Source of the DNA: Quinella sp. 1Q7
GTDB taxonomy: Bacteria > Bacillota > Negativicutes > Selenomonadales > Selenomonadaceae
Length of the DNA stretch: 36,419 bases
Assembly (NCBI GenBank): GCA_015206805.1
Contig: JADEZP010000015.1
Location: forward strand, 1 to 36,419
Direction: 5' to 3'
Both the position numbers and the translations under genes were made by a program. The notes under the pieces are model-generated. The model was given only the letters and a program-made list of their open reading frames with translations, was not told the DNA's origin and ran no database searches. Of this stretch, positions 17,338 through 24,538 are shown piece after piece (position 1 is the stretch's first letter; each line of letters starts with the position of its first letter).

Positions 17338-17366
17338 TTGACGCTGAAAAATTTTTCTGCCGGACT
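17338..17366 (+). promoter_or_regulatory. Promoter of cassette 3 (degenerate -10)
   Basis: TTGACG (17338-17343), 17-base spacer, CGGACT (17361-17366). The -10 box has lost the initial TA present in the other cassettes, so this copy may be weaker. Confidence 0.6.
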
Positions 17367-17425
17367 GCGTAACGAAATCGAAACTCCAACGTATAAGTTA
17401 CAAAACATTTTGGAGGCTGGTAACC

Positions 17426-17791
17426 ATGGCAACACGTGAGGAAAAGCTCAAAAAAATCAATGCCGAACTCGAAACTATGAGCGACGACGAACTTTCTATG
17501 GTCGCAGGCGGCACAAAGTCCGAAACTGCAAATGACAGTCGCTTTCTTAACAGTTTGAACGGCTCATGCGACCGCTACGGAGAATATAAAGTTGGTGAGC
17601 CTTTTGGTGGGGATTCTAGATGCGCAGAAATTAGAGAGGCGTGGCGTACAGTCGGTATAGAGACACGCTTTAGTGACAATAATATGAACCGTTATCTTCT
17701 TAATGGAAGATATATCTCACAGGAAGAGGCTCGCCAGCACGCAATGAAAGTCACAGGTCACTACATGACGGAAAAAGATTGGAACTGGTAA
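17426..17791 (+). CDS. Double-glycine leader protein, cassette 3
   Basis: 121 residues. The leader matches cassette 1 with small changes ([20 protein letters not shown], then [10 protein letters not shown]). The cargo belongs to the second subtype: DSRFLNSLNGSCDRYG, two Cys in all, EIREAWRTVGIE, RYLLNGRYISQEEARQHA, and a C-terminal TEKDWNW. The DSR-L, EI-W-GI and LNG-I-EA-H positions are shared with cassettes 1 and 2, so all five cargos are homologous. The -10 box upstream is degenerate, so this copy could be poorly expressed. Confidence 0.8.
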   Translation: MATREEKLKKINAELETMSDDELSMVAGGTKSETANDSRFLNSLNGSCDRYGEYKVGEPFGGDSRCAEIREAWRTVGIETRFSDNNMNRYLLNGRYISQEEARQHAMKVTGHYMTEKDWNW

Positions 17792-17809
17792 ACCGAATCA
17801 CGTAATCAC

Positions 17810-17840
17810 AAGCCCTTCGGCACACGTCGAGGGGCTTTTT
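17810..17840 (+). terminator. Terminator of cassette 3
   Basis: AAGCCC, a short stem extension and GGGGCTT form a hairpin followed by TTTTG. The next -35 box follows within a few bases. Confidence 0.85.
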
Positions 17841-17842
17841 GA

Positions 17843-17871
17843 TTGACGAAGGAAAATTTTCTTGCTAAACT
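17843..17871 (+). promoter_or_regulatory. Promoter of cassette 4
   Basis: TTGACG (17843-17848), 17-base spacer, TAAACT (17866-17871). Confidence 0.8.
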
Positions 17872-17930
17872 TCGTAACGAAATCGAAACTCCAACGTATA
17901 AGCTACAAAACATTTTGGAGGCTGATAACC

Positions 17931-18299
17931 ATGGCAACACGTGAGGAAAAGCTCAAAAAAATCAACGACGAACTCGAAGCAATGAGCGACGAAGAACTTT
18001 CAATGGTCGCCGGCGGCACAAAGTCCGAAACTGAAAATGACAGTCGCTTTCTGAACAGCTTGAACGGCTCTTGCGACCGCTACGGAGCATTTAGGGTTTG
18101 CAATGAAGATAGTTGTGTTCCGGAGATTGAAAACGCGTGGGCAACAGTCGGGATAAAAGCAAAATTGAAGGTCAAGCCCGGTATCGGCTCTGAAAACGAA
18201 TATTATCTTGACGGCAAAGAAATTACGCAGGAAGAGGCTCGCCAGCACGCAATGAACGTTACCGGTCACCACATGACGGAAAAAGATTGGAACTGGTAA
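17931..18299 (+). CDS. Double-glycine leader protein, cassette 4
   Basis: 122 residues; leader MATREEKLKKINDELEAMSD then [11 protein letters not shown]. The cargo is the second subtype (DSRFLNSLNGSCDRYGAF) with three Cys, including a local C-x5-C pair (RVCNEDSCVPEI) that could form a disulfide or be modified. It continues AWATVGIKAKLKVKPGIG, EYYLDGKEITQEEARQHA and ends TEKDWNW. I start at the ATG behind GGAGG; an open frame extending upstream through the promoter is not coding. Confidence 0.8.
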   Translation: MATREEKLKKINDELEAMSDEELSMVAGGTKSETENDSRFLNSLNGSCDRYGAFRVCNEDSCVPEIENAWATVGIKAKLKVKPGIGSENEYYLDGKEITQEEARQHAMNVTGHHMTEKDWNW

Positions 18300-18330
18300 G
18301 CTAAAAATCGTCTCGACAGCAAATAAAAAT

Positions 18331-18357
18331 CCTTCGGCGGTATGTCGGAGGGTTTTT
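18331..18357 (+). terminator. Terminator of cassette 4
   Basis: CCTTCGGC pairs with GTCGGAGG, followed by GTTTTTC; nearly identical to that of cassette 1. Confidence 0.85.
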
Positions 18358-18360
18358 CGT

Positions 18361-18389
18361 TTGACGCTGAAAAATTTTTCTGCTAAACT
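18361..18389 (+). promoter_or_regulatory. Promoter of cassette 5
   Basis: TTGACG (18361-18366), 17-base spacer, TAAACT (18384-18389). Confidence 0.8.
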
Positions 18390-18448
18390 GCGTAACGAAA
18401 TCGAAACTCCAACGTATAAGCTGTAAAACAAATTGGAGGCTGATAATT

Positions 18449-18826
18449 ATGGCAACACGTGAGGACAAGCTCAAAAAAATCAACGACGAACTCGAAGCTA
18501 TGAGCGACGACGAACTTTCGATGGTCGCCGGCGGCACAAAGGAAGAATGTGCAAATGACAGTCGTTTTCTGAACAGTTTGAACGGCTCGTGCGACCGCTA
18601 CGGAACATATAAAGTTAGTCCGTCTACTCCCGGTAGTGATGCAAGACGCGAAGAAATTAAAAATGCGTGGGCGACAGTCGGTATAGATGCATACTTATAT
18701 ACCGATGCGTATGGCTATTTTAACGCATATTATCTTAACGGTCGGTCAATCACGCAACAGCAAGCCCGCGAACATGCAATGAACGTCACCGGACACCACA
18801 TGACCGAATCCGACTGGAACTGGTAA
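18449..18826 (+). CDS. Double-glycine leader protein, cassette 5
   Basis: 125 residues; leader MATREDKLKKINDELEAMSD then [11 protein letters not shown]. Second-subtype cargo: an extra Cys right after the leader (EECANDSRFLNSLNGSCDRYG), a variable Pro/Ser/Gly stretch, EIKNAWATVGIDAYLYTD, AYYLNGRSITQQQAREHA and the conserved end TESDWNW. The middle (about 45-90) is the most variable part among cassettes 3-5, while both ends are fixed. It shares a bidirectional terminator with purA. Confidence 0.8.
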   Translation: MATREDKLKKINDELEAMSDDELSMVAGGTKEECANDSRFLNSLNGSCDRYGTYKVSPSTPGSDARREEIKNAWATVGIDAYLYTDAYGYFNAYYLNGRSITQQQAREHAMNVTGHHMTESDWNW

Positions 18827-18847
18827 GTTAAAATCGTCTCGACAGCA

Positions 18848-18882
18848 AAAAAACCCTTCGGCGGTATGTCGGAGGGTTTTTT
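18848..18882. terminator. Bidirectional terminator, cassette 5 / purA
   Basis: CCCTTCGGC pairs with GTCGGAGGG; the stem is flanked by AAAAAAA on the left and TTTTTT on the right, so it can end the plus-strand cassette and the convergent purA transcript. Confidence 0.85.
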
Positions 18883-18901
18883 CATTGCGTTTGTCGACGT
18901 A

Positions 18902-20185
18902 TCAGAAAATATTTTTGAGCACGATTGTTTGATCGCGATTCGGTCCGACGCTGACGATACCGAGCGCAATGCCCGTGACTTGAGCCATGCGCTCAAGATA
19001 GCGGCGGGCGTTAAGCGGCAAATCTTCGTAGCGGCGGATTTTGCTGATGTCAGTCTTCCAGCCCGCGAAGGTCTCGTAAACGGGCTCAACCTGCGCCAAA
19101 ATTTTCAGCGACGCGGGAATTTCATTGAGCACCTTGCCGTTGACGCGATAAGCCGTGCACATTTTAATTTCGTCGAAGTCGTCCAAAATGTCCAGCCGCG
19201 TGACAGCCATATAATCGGTGCCGCTAAGTGTTCCCGCGTATTTGACGACGCAAGCATCAAGCCAACCCGTCCTGCGCGGACGACCTGTGACGGTGCCGAA
19301 TTCGTGACCTGCGGTGCGGAGTTTGTCGCCGATGTCGTTGAGTTGTTCGGTCGGGAAGGGACCTTCGCCGACGCGCGTGCAATAAGCTTTGACGACGCCG
19401 ACGACGGTATCAATTTTTTTCGGCGCGACGCCCGCTCCAATGCCGACGCCGCCGCTAATCGGGTGGCTGCTCGTGACGTAAGGATAAGTGCCGTAATCGA
19501 TGTCGAGCATTGTAGCCTGTGCGCCCTCGAAGAGAATTTTTTTGCCCGCGTCGATTTGCTCATTGAGCAGGGTGATTGTATCGCAGACGAACGGGCGAAT
19601 TCTGTCGGCGTAAGATTCGTATTCGCGGATAATTTCGTCGGCGTCAAGCGGCGCGTGATTGTAAACGTTTTGCAGGAGCGAATTTTTCACGGCAAGGACG
19701 CTGTGAACTTTTGCGGCGAAGTCTTCGCGGTCGATAAGGTCGCAGACGCGAATTCCGATTCTGTCCGCCTTGTCGATGTAGCACGGACCGATACCGCGTT
19801 TGGTCGTGCCGATTTTGTTTGAGCCGCGTTGAGTTTCGTTGAGCTCGTCGATAAGTTTGTGCCACGGCATGACGACGTGCGCACGGTTTGAAACTCGGAT
19901 GCCCGACGTATCGACGCCGCGCGCTTGCATGGAGTCAATCTCCTCAAGCAGACATTGCGGGTCGACGACGACGCCGTTGCCGATAACGCAGGTCGTGCCC
20001 TTGTACAAAATACCCGACGGCAACAGCCGAAGTTTGTATTCTTCGCCGCCGACGGTGACGGTGTGACCGGCATTGCTGCCGCCCTGAAATCTGACAACCG
20101 TGTCTGCTTGTTGCGCGAGGTAGTCGACGATTTTGCCTTTACCTTCGTCGCCCCACTGCGCACCGCTGATAACGACCGTTGACAT
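18902..20185 (-). CDS. purA: Adenylosuccinate synthetase
   Basis: 427 residues. It begins MSTVVISGAQWGDEGKGKIV, the GTP-binding and catalytic loop with its Asp and Lys, and continues VRFQGGSNAGHTV, RGIGPCYIDKADRIGIRV, FEGAQATMLDIDYGTYPYVT and VTGRPRRTGWLD. It joins IMP and aspartate using GTP, the first step from IMP to AMP. I use the ATG at 20185 behind AAAGGAG; the GTG four codons earlier overlaps that site. Last gene of the HAD-methyltransferase-purE-unknown-purA run. Confidence 0.98.
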   Translation of the reverse strand: MSTVVISGAQWGDEGKGKIVDYLAQQADTVVRFQGGSNAGHTVTVGGEEYKLRLLPSGILYKGTTCVIGNGVVVDPQCLLEEIDSMQARGVDTSGIRVSNRAHVVMPWHKLIDELNETQRGSNKIGTTKRGIGPCYIDKADRIGIRVCDLIDREDFAAKVHSVLAVKNSLLQNVYNHAPLDADEIIREYESYADRIRPFVCDTITLLNEQIDAGKKILFEGAQATMLDIDYGTYPYVTSSHPISGGVGIGAGVAPKKIDTVVGVVKAYCTRVGEGPFPTEQLNDIGDKLRTAGHEFGTVTGRPRRTGWLDACVVKYAGTLSGTDYMAVTRLDILDDFDEIKMCTAYRVNGKVLNEIPASLKILAQVEPVYETFAGWKTDISKIRRYEDLPLNARRYLERMAQVTGIALGIVSVGPNRDQTIVLKNIF

Positions 20186-20206
20186 TTTGCGAATCACTCC
20201 TTTGCA

Positions 20207-20281
20207 GGGACTAGGGGTTAGGGATCAGGGATCAGTTGCGGCTGCGCCGCCAAAAATTTACTAGTCCCCAGTCCCCAGTCC
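20207..20281. repeat. Palindromic GGGACT-type repeat between purA and the unknown gene
   Basis: One arm has iterated GGGACTAGGGG and GGGATCA units; the other has AGTCCCC, AGTCCCC, AGTCCC. The arms are imperfect inverted repeats around an inner GCGGC/GCCGC hairpin. In the transcript this would be a large stem-loop just before the purA ribosome binding site. It resembles REP/MITE-like intergenic repeats; other copies cannot be checked here. Confidence 0.6.
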
Positions 20282-20638
20282 CTATCTGTTCTCGTTGACG
20301 TATTTGCGCATGAACTTAATCGTCGCGTCGCTGATAACGTTGTCTTTCTTTTCGTAGTTGATGATTCGGAAAAGCATGCCGACGCGCTCGATAATGGGCT
20401 TGTTGCGCGTGCGGAAAGTTTCGCCGTTAATCGTGAGGTCGACGCTGTCAACGGAGCGCATACGGTACGACACGCCGAGTAAGTCTTTGCCTTCGGTGCC
20501 GTCGGGCAAAATTTCTTTGATGATGTAACGATACTCCATGTCGCCGACAGCCGTCGTCCACGTCAGTTCGCGATTAAGTGCCTGGTGCGTCAGCACGCCG
20601 ATGTACTCGCGAATAATTTCATGTGTCCTGGTATTCAT
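20282..20638 (-). CDS. Conserved-looking protein of unknown function in the pur operon
   Basis: 118 residues, soluble, mixed charge; no domain recognised. It begins [20 protein letters not shown] and contains MEYRYIIKEILPDG, GVSYRMRSVDSVDLTING and MLFRIINYEKKDN. Its ATG overlaps the purE stop as ATGA, with GGAGG upstream, so it is translationally coupled to purE. Position between purE and purA suggests a link to purine supply or a housekeeping role, but nothing in the sequence shows it. Confidence 0.75.
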   Translation of the reverse strand: MNTRTHEIIREYIGVLTHQALNRELTWTTAVGDMEYRYIIKEILPDGTEGKDLLGVSYRMRSVDSVDLTINGETFRTRNKPIIERVGMLFRIINYEKKDNVISDATIKFMRKYVNENR

Positions 20639-21117
20639 GATAAAACCTCCCGTTTAATTTTGTCGTCTTTGAGCTCAATCGCCGCCGCCATTTGTTCACG
20701 GTAAGCGGTGATTTTTTTTGCAAGCGCGTCGTTTTGGAGCGCAAGTATCTGCGCGGCGAAGAGTGCGGCATTTTTCGCGCCGTTGATTGCCATTGTCGCG
20801 ACGGGCACGCCGCCCGGCATTTGCACGGTGCTTAGCAGTGAATCAAGACCTTTGAACGGCTCGGAGCTGATTGGCACGCCGATAACGGGTTTTGTCGTCA
20901 AGCTCGCCGTCACGCCCGCAAGGTGCGCCGCCATTCCCGCCGCCGAAATGAAAATTTCCGCGTCGGAATTTTTAACGAAGTCGTGAACTTTTTGCGGAGT
21001 CCTGTGCGCCGAAGCAACCGTAACTTCCACATCGACGCCGAAATTTTTCAGCGTATCGACCGCCGACTTCATGACGCGCCAATCGCTGTCGCTGCCCATG
21101 ATAACTGCAACTTTCAT
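20635..21117 (-). CDS. purE: N5-carboxyaminoimidazole ribonucleotide mutase
   Basis: 160 residues, class I PurE. MGSDSDW near the N-terminus, [11 protein letters not shown] (catalytic His), [16 protein letters not shown] and [13 protein letters not shown] are all typical. It moves the carboxyl group of N5-CAIR to form CAIR in purine synthesis. purK is not adjacent. The stop overlaps the next gene's ATG. Confidence 0.97.
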   Translation of the reverse strand: MKVAVIMGSDSDWRVMKSAVDTLKNFGVDVEVTVASAHRTPQKVHDFVKNSDAEIFISAAGMAAHLAGVTASLTTKPVIGVPISSEPFKGLDSLLSTVQMPGGVPVATMAINGAKNAALFAAQILALQNDALAKKITAYREQMAAAIELKDDKIKREVLS

Positions 21118-21135
21118 GTGTGAATCAACTCCAAG

Positions 21136-22029
21136 TCATTTTATTCTGACCGCCGCCTGTTCGTAATCGGTGCGGGCAATATATTCAAAATCAATATCGT
21201 TTTCCTCGACGAACTCCATAAAAGCTTTGTACTCGTATTCCTGCCAGCCGGGGTAGTTAAAATATTCGTCAAAGGCAATGATCGTTCCCGCGCCGATTTG
21301 ATGTTTCAGGTTGTCGAAAATGGTTTTCGTCGACGAATACAGGTCGCAGTCCACGTGAATGTACGCGCACTTTTGCGGATGAGTTTTGACGAACGGCGGC
21401 AAAGTTTCATTGAACCAGCCCTTAATCAAGCGGACATTGTCGGGAACAATCGGCTCGACGCCGCGCATGTCGAAGGAGCCTTTTGCCCAGTCGTAGCGGA
21501 AATTTTCGGGCAAACCCTCGAAGCTGTCGAAGCCGTAAATAATTTTGTCGGGCATTGCCCACGCGCTCAAAGTTATGCTCCTGCCCGCGAAGACGCCGAA
21601 CTCCAGAAACAAATCGTCCGCGCCCGCATTGACCTGCGACAGCACGTAGCGCAAATATTCTTCCGCGACGACAAAGCAATCGGCGGACTTGTTTTCAAAA
21701 GCTTTGACGGTCGGCATTTTGTCGACGATGAATTGAGCCGTCTGCATTCCCGCAAGCTCGCGCAAGTAGATTCGCAACGTTTGCGTGACGGCACTTTTTC
21801 CGCCGAATAACGTCAAAAGCTCGTCGCTCATGGCAAGGTGCTGTTTGTTAAGCGCGTTGCAGAGCTCGGCGTTTTGTTCGCGCAGGGAAAGAATTTGTTC
21901 GCACAAAGTTTTATTTTGCCGCGTCAGCTCGTTGTAAAGCGTGATGTTTTCATTGCGCAGGTTATGGACTTCCTCGCGCAGTAAATTCAATTCGTCAAGC
22001 AAAGTTTTCGTCGCGTCCAAAATTTTCAC
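21136..22029 (-). CDS. TylF-like SAM-dependent methyltransferase with N-terminal coiled coil
   Basis: 297 residues. The first 65 or so form a heptad-rich coiled coil (LLREEVHNLRNENITLYNEL). The methyltransferase part has LFLEFGVFAGRSITL (SAM-binding loop), YGFDSFEGLPENFR, CAYIHVDCDLYSSTKT and IIAFDEYFNYPGWQEYEYKA, the features of the macrocin O-methyltransferase (TylF) family. Such enzymes often methylate sugars of cell-surface glycans or secondary metabolites. The start is a GTG five bases after the HAD gene stop, so coupled. The coiled coil suggests oligomerisation or membrane-complex tethering. Confidence 0.85.
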   Translation of the reverse strand: MKILDATKTLLDELNLLREEVHNLRNENITLYNELTRQNKTLCEQILSLREQNAELCNALNKQHLAMSDELLTLFGGKSAVTQTLRIYLRELAGMQTAQFIVDKMPTVKAFENKSADCFVVAEEYLRYVLSQVNAGADDLFLEFGVFAGRSITLSAWAMPDKIIYGFDSFEGLPENFRYDWAKGSFDMRGVEPIVPDNVRLIKGWFNETLPPFVKTHPQKCAYIHVDCDLYSSTKTIFDNLKHQIGAGTIIAFDEYFNYPGWQEYEYKAFMEFVEENDIDFEYIARTDYEQAAVRIK

Positions 22030-22034
22030 CGCCG

Positions 22035-22685
22035 TTAAATTTGTCCGTGTTCAATGGCGCGTTGAGCCTCCGTCAAGCTCGTGAAGACCGCGCAAATTTT
22101 TTTGATGTCGTCGGTCGGCTGAACAGTATCGGGAATCATAATCGCCACGCCGCCCGAAGCCGCCGCCGCGCGTATGCCGTTGAAGCTGTCCTCGAAAATG
22201 TAGCAGTCGCTCGCGGGCAGATTGAGCCTTTCTGCGGCAAGCAGGAATATATCGGGCGCGGGCTTGCCGTGCGTGACAAGGTTGCCGCCGATTAAAACTT
22301 CGAAGTAGCCGCGCAGATTTGCACGCGTCAAATTTTCTTCAATGACGGCGACGGGTGCGGAACTTGCAACAGCCATAGCGACGCCCGCCGACTTGAAGAA
22401 CGCCAAAATTTCTTCGACGCCCGCCATAAGCTCAAGCCGTTGAGTGCGCCACGTGTCGACGACTTCAAGCACGCGGGCAATGTAAGCTTTGGCGTCGATG
22501 TTCGGATAAAATTGCCTGACGATTCGTTCGGACTCCGCGCCGAGATTCGTGCCGCTTATCGCCTTTGGCAGATCGAAATTTTTTTCGACGCCGAATTGTG
22601 CGGCAACGTCGAGCCACGCCCGCTGATAAAGCTTTTCCGTGTCGAAAAGCGTGCCGTCCATATCGAAAATTGCTCCGCGTTTCAT
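22035..22685 (-). CDS. HAD-superfamily sugar phosphatase / beta-phosphoglucomutase-like
   Basis: 216 residues. HAD motif I FDMDGTLFDTE with Asp8 and Asp10, motif II VASSAP, motif III Lys in THGKPAPDIF, and motif IV FEDSFNGIRAAAASG. The four-helix cap after motif I is typical of the phosphoglycolate/beta-phosphoglucomutase class. The substrate is a small phosphorylated metabolite, not identifiable here. The ATG at 22685 has GGAGG upstream. It is the first gene after a long repetitive leader. Confidence 0.9.
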   Translation of the reverse strand: MKRGAIFDMDGTLFDTEKLYQRAWLDVAAQFGVEKNFDLPKAISGTNLGAESERIVRQFYPNIDAKAYIARVLEVVDTWRTQRLELMAGVEEILAFFKSAGVAMAVASSAPVAVIEENLTRANLRGYFEVLIGGNLVTHGKPAPDIFLLAAERLNLPASDCYIFEDSFNGIRAAAASGGVAIMIPDTVQPTDDIKKICAVFTSLTEAQRAIEHGQI

Positions 22686-22698
22686 TGAGCAGACCTCC

Positions 22699-22895
22699 AA
22701 AATTTTTTGCGCGACGGTTAATCGCGGCGTCGACCGAAATTTTTTGCGACGGTTAATCGCGGCGTCGACAGAAATTTTCGCGACAGTCAATCGCGTCGTC
22801 GACCGAAATTTTTCGCGACAGTCAATCGCGGCGTCGACCGAAATTTTTCGCGACAGTCAATCGCGGCGTCGACCGAAATTTTTTGCGACGTTGCA
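22699..22895. repeat. 35-bp tandem repeats in the 5' leader of the HAD-purA operon
   Basis: Five full units plus a partial one, spaced 34-35 bases (unit starts near 22712, 22747, 22781, 22816, 22851, 22886). Each holds GCGGCGTCGACCGAAATTTT with small variations. On the transcribed minus strand every complete unit can fold CGCGA with TCGCG around a seven-base loop that is either TTGACTG or TTAACCG. The block fills nearly the whole distance between the promoter and the ribosome binding site. Confidence 0.9.
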
Positions 22896-22902
22896 CGCAG
22901 GA

Positions 22903-22932
22903 ATAATATCAGATTTTTTTTTGGACTGTCAA
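22903..22932 (-). promoter_or_regulatory. Sigma-A promoter of the HAD-methyltransferase-purE-purA operon
   Basis: On the minus strand TTGACA (22932-22927), an 18-base A-rich spacer and TATTAT (22908-22903) with TGA just before the -10. Transcription would start near 22896, giving a leader of about 210 bases made of tandem repeats. Confidence 0.75.
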
Positions 22933-22994
22933 TGCGTGAAAATTTTTTCTGCCGCGCCGCGTCGAAATTTTATCGTCGGATAGGAGGTCAGCGA

Positions 22995-23183
22995 ATGACG
23001 GTGCTTAAATCCCGTCGTATTCGTTGTTGCCGCCTGCAGAATTCTTGCCGCGAATCAGCACGACAGATTTTTGAACAACTGCGCGGTCGTCTTCGTGAAG
23101 TAAGCGGGAAGTTGCGGCATGAAAAAATTTTTTGCGACGGTGCTTGCGATAATTTTTATTGTCGTTGCCGACGTTTCGGCTGA
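22995..23183 (+). CDS. Small Cys/Arg-rich ORF of doubtful status
   Basis: 62 codons with a very good GGAGG site seven bases before the ATG; begins MTVLKSRRIRCCRLQNSC. Another frame over the same bases reads more like real protein (NPVVFVVAACRILAANQHDR then a stop just before the next ATG). The likeliest view is a frameshifted remnant of another exported-protein gene. It overlaps the signal-peptide start at 23119. Confidence 0.25.
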   Translation: MTVLKSRRIRCCRLQNSCRESARQIFEQLRGRLREVSGKLRHEKIFCDGACDNFYCRCRRFG

Positions 23184-23838
23184 ACAGCTCAAGGCGCAGA
23201 TCGAGAAATTTTGTCGGCGAGGAAATTTTACGTTGAATGCGACGACAAGAACGTCAAGCGAATCATTGCGCATGGCACGCTTTAAATTCCGCCGAAGGTT
23301 AGGCGACGATTTATCAATCGCTGTCTCTGCCGAATGAGTTGGCGGTTTTTAATTGGCACCTTTTGTCACCGGCACGAAAAAAATTATCGGCAGCAATGAT
23401 TTTCTCCGCGAGATTGTCAGCGACGGCGACGACCGCTGCGAGGAAGTCGATTACGCGGATTTTTTCCGGTTTCGACTGCTCAAAGGCGGCGATAATTGAA
23501 TTTTCACGCGCTACCCCGCTAAAGTCGGCGGCGTGGAATATTTCGGAGACAGCATGAAAAGTTTCGCGCAACGCAGATACAAATTCGCGACGGACGGAGT
23601 GCTTGACGACGGCTTGACTTACGAAGACTTCAGCGCACGCGACGGCGAAATTGTCAGCGCGATTCGTTGCCACTTCGACGGCGACGAGCTCAAGAAAATT
23701 GCCTTTGCCGCTTACAGTCGCGAAAACTCTCATATACACGCCGGCAAGTGTATCGTGAAAATTTTGGCGTTCACGGATTCGCCCGACAAAAATCTTTTAA
23801 GCTTGCCTGCGGGACTTACCGACACGACCAAGCGTTGA
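23119..23838 (+). pseudogene. Broken gene for an exported protein (signal peptide intact)
   Basis: Begins with a good signal peptide, MKKFFATVLAIIFIVVADVS, then AEQLKAQIEKF. After that the protein-like sequence hops frames: YVECDDKNVKRIIAHGTL in one, VTGTKKIIGSNDFLREIVSD through LLKGGDN in another, then an in-frame TGA and continuation IFTRYPAKVGGVEYFGDSMK to the stop at 23838. At least two frameshifts and two stops interrupt it. The C-terminal part has no family I recognise. Assembly errors are possible but the number of lesions favours decay. Confidence 0.65.
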
Positions 23839-23847
23839 GGTGGCGTC

Positions 23848-24537
23848 ATGAAAAAAATTTTTTGTATTGGTTACCGCGCTGTTGATGATGATGTCTTCGG
23901 CAAGCCTCACTTGTATCCTGATGAAATTCACGGACGATACGCGCTTCAACCCGCTTTTCGAGGGCGTGGGCTTCGACGAGAGTAAGGCGCAGTCAATCGC
24001 CGCCGCGCAGGTCGGACAGATAACCACGCCCGAAATTACTTCGACAATCGGTCAAGCTCACGACGCGGAATATCTGATTCAAGGCACGATTATAAATCTC
24101 GGCACGGGTGCTTGGTGGAGCGACGATTACGCAGCTCAATCAACGGCGACTCAATCAACGGCAACTCAATCAACGGCAACTCAATCAACGGCAACACGTA
24201 CAATTTGCTTTTCAACGCCGACACCTGCTACGGAAATTTAATCGGCAACCAAATAATCTTGAACGGCACAAATTTATTGTTCGGCATCGAGGGCGACGCC
24301 CCGACTTACATCGGCGAAATTGTCGACGCGGCGGGCAACGCCTTGAACGTCAACGGCGTCGGTTACAGCGATTCGTCGCCCGCCTTCGCGGGACATGTTC
24401 GCGGCGGCAAATTGCAACGTTTCGACAAAAATAATCTCATGCACATTTACGGCGTTTACTCACACACGCACGTAAACGGCATGGACAAGACATTTTCAAC
24501 GGGCAAACGTTACTTGATTCGGTCGACAACGGGACGT
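23848..24537 (+). pseudogene. Broken exported-protein gene with SINGN repeats
   Basis: The ATG is followed by A7T6; with six A the frame reads MKKFFVLVTALLMMMSSAS, a signal peptide that joins perfectly to the long frame downstream (TRFNPLFEGVGFDES, TPEITSTIGQAHDAEYLIQG). With seven A, as here, the start is out of frame. Near 24130 the coding frame shifts again, into four 15-bp repeats and then NLLFNADTCYGNLIGNQIIL and PTYIGEIVDAAGNALNVNGV. It has no stop of its own before the next fragment. The first part recalls CsgG/LpoB-like lipoprotein folds only weakly. Confidence 0.6.
24135..24194 (+). repeat. Four 15-bp direct repeats
   Basis: CTCAATCAACGGCRA repeated four times without gaps. In one frame it encodes SINGN pentapeptides, in another QSTAT. 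The repeats lie where the coding frame switches, so slippage here may have caused the shift. Confidence 0.9.
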
Positions 24538-24538
24538 T

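Noticed and set aside
18866-19822. A 318-codon plus-strand ORF opposite purA
   Set aside because: Mirror frame of a strongly conserved gene; begins in the cassette 5 terminator and has no ribosome binding site or recognisable motif.
20635-22029. Genes for purK or other pur enzymes near purE
   Set aside because: The neighbouring genes are a TylF-like methyltransferase and an unknown protein; neither shows the ATP-grasp features of PurK.
22699-22895. CRISPR array
   Set aside because: The 35-bp units are contiguous tandem repeats with no variable spacers, and no cas genes are present.
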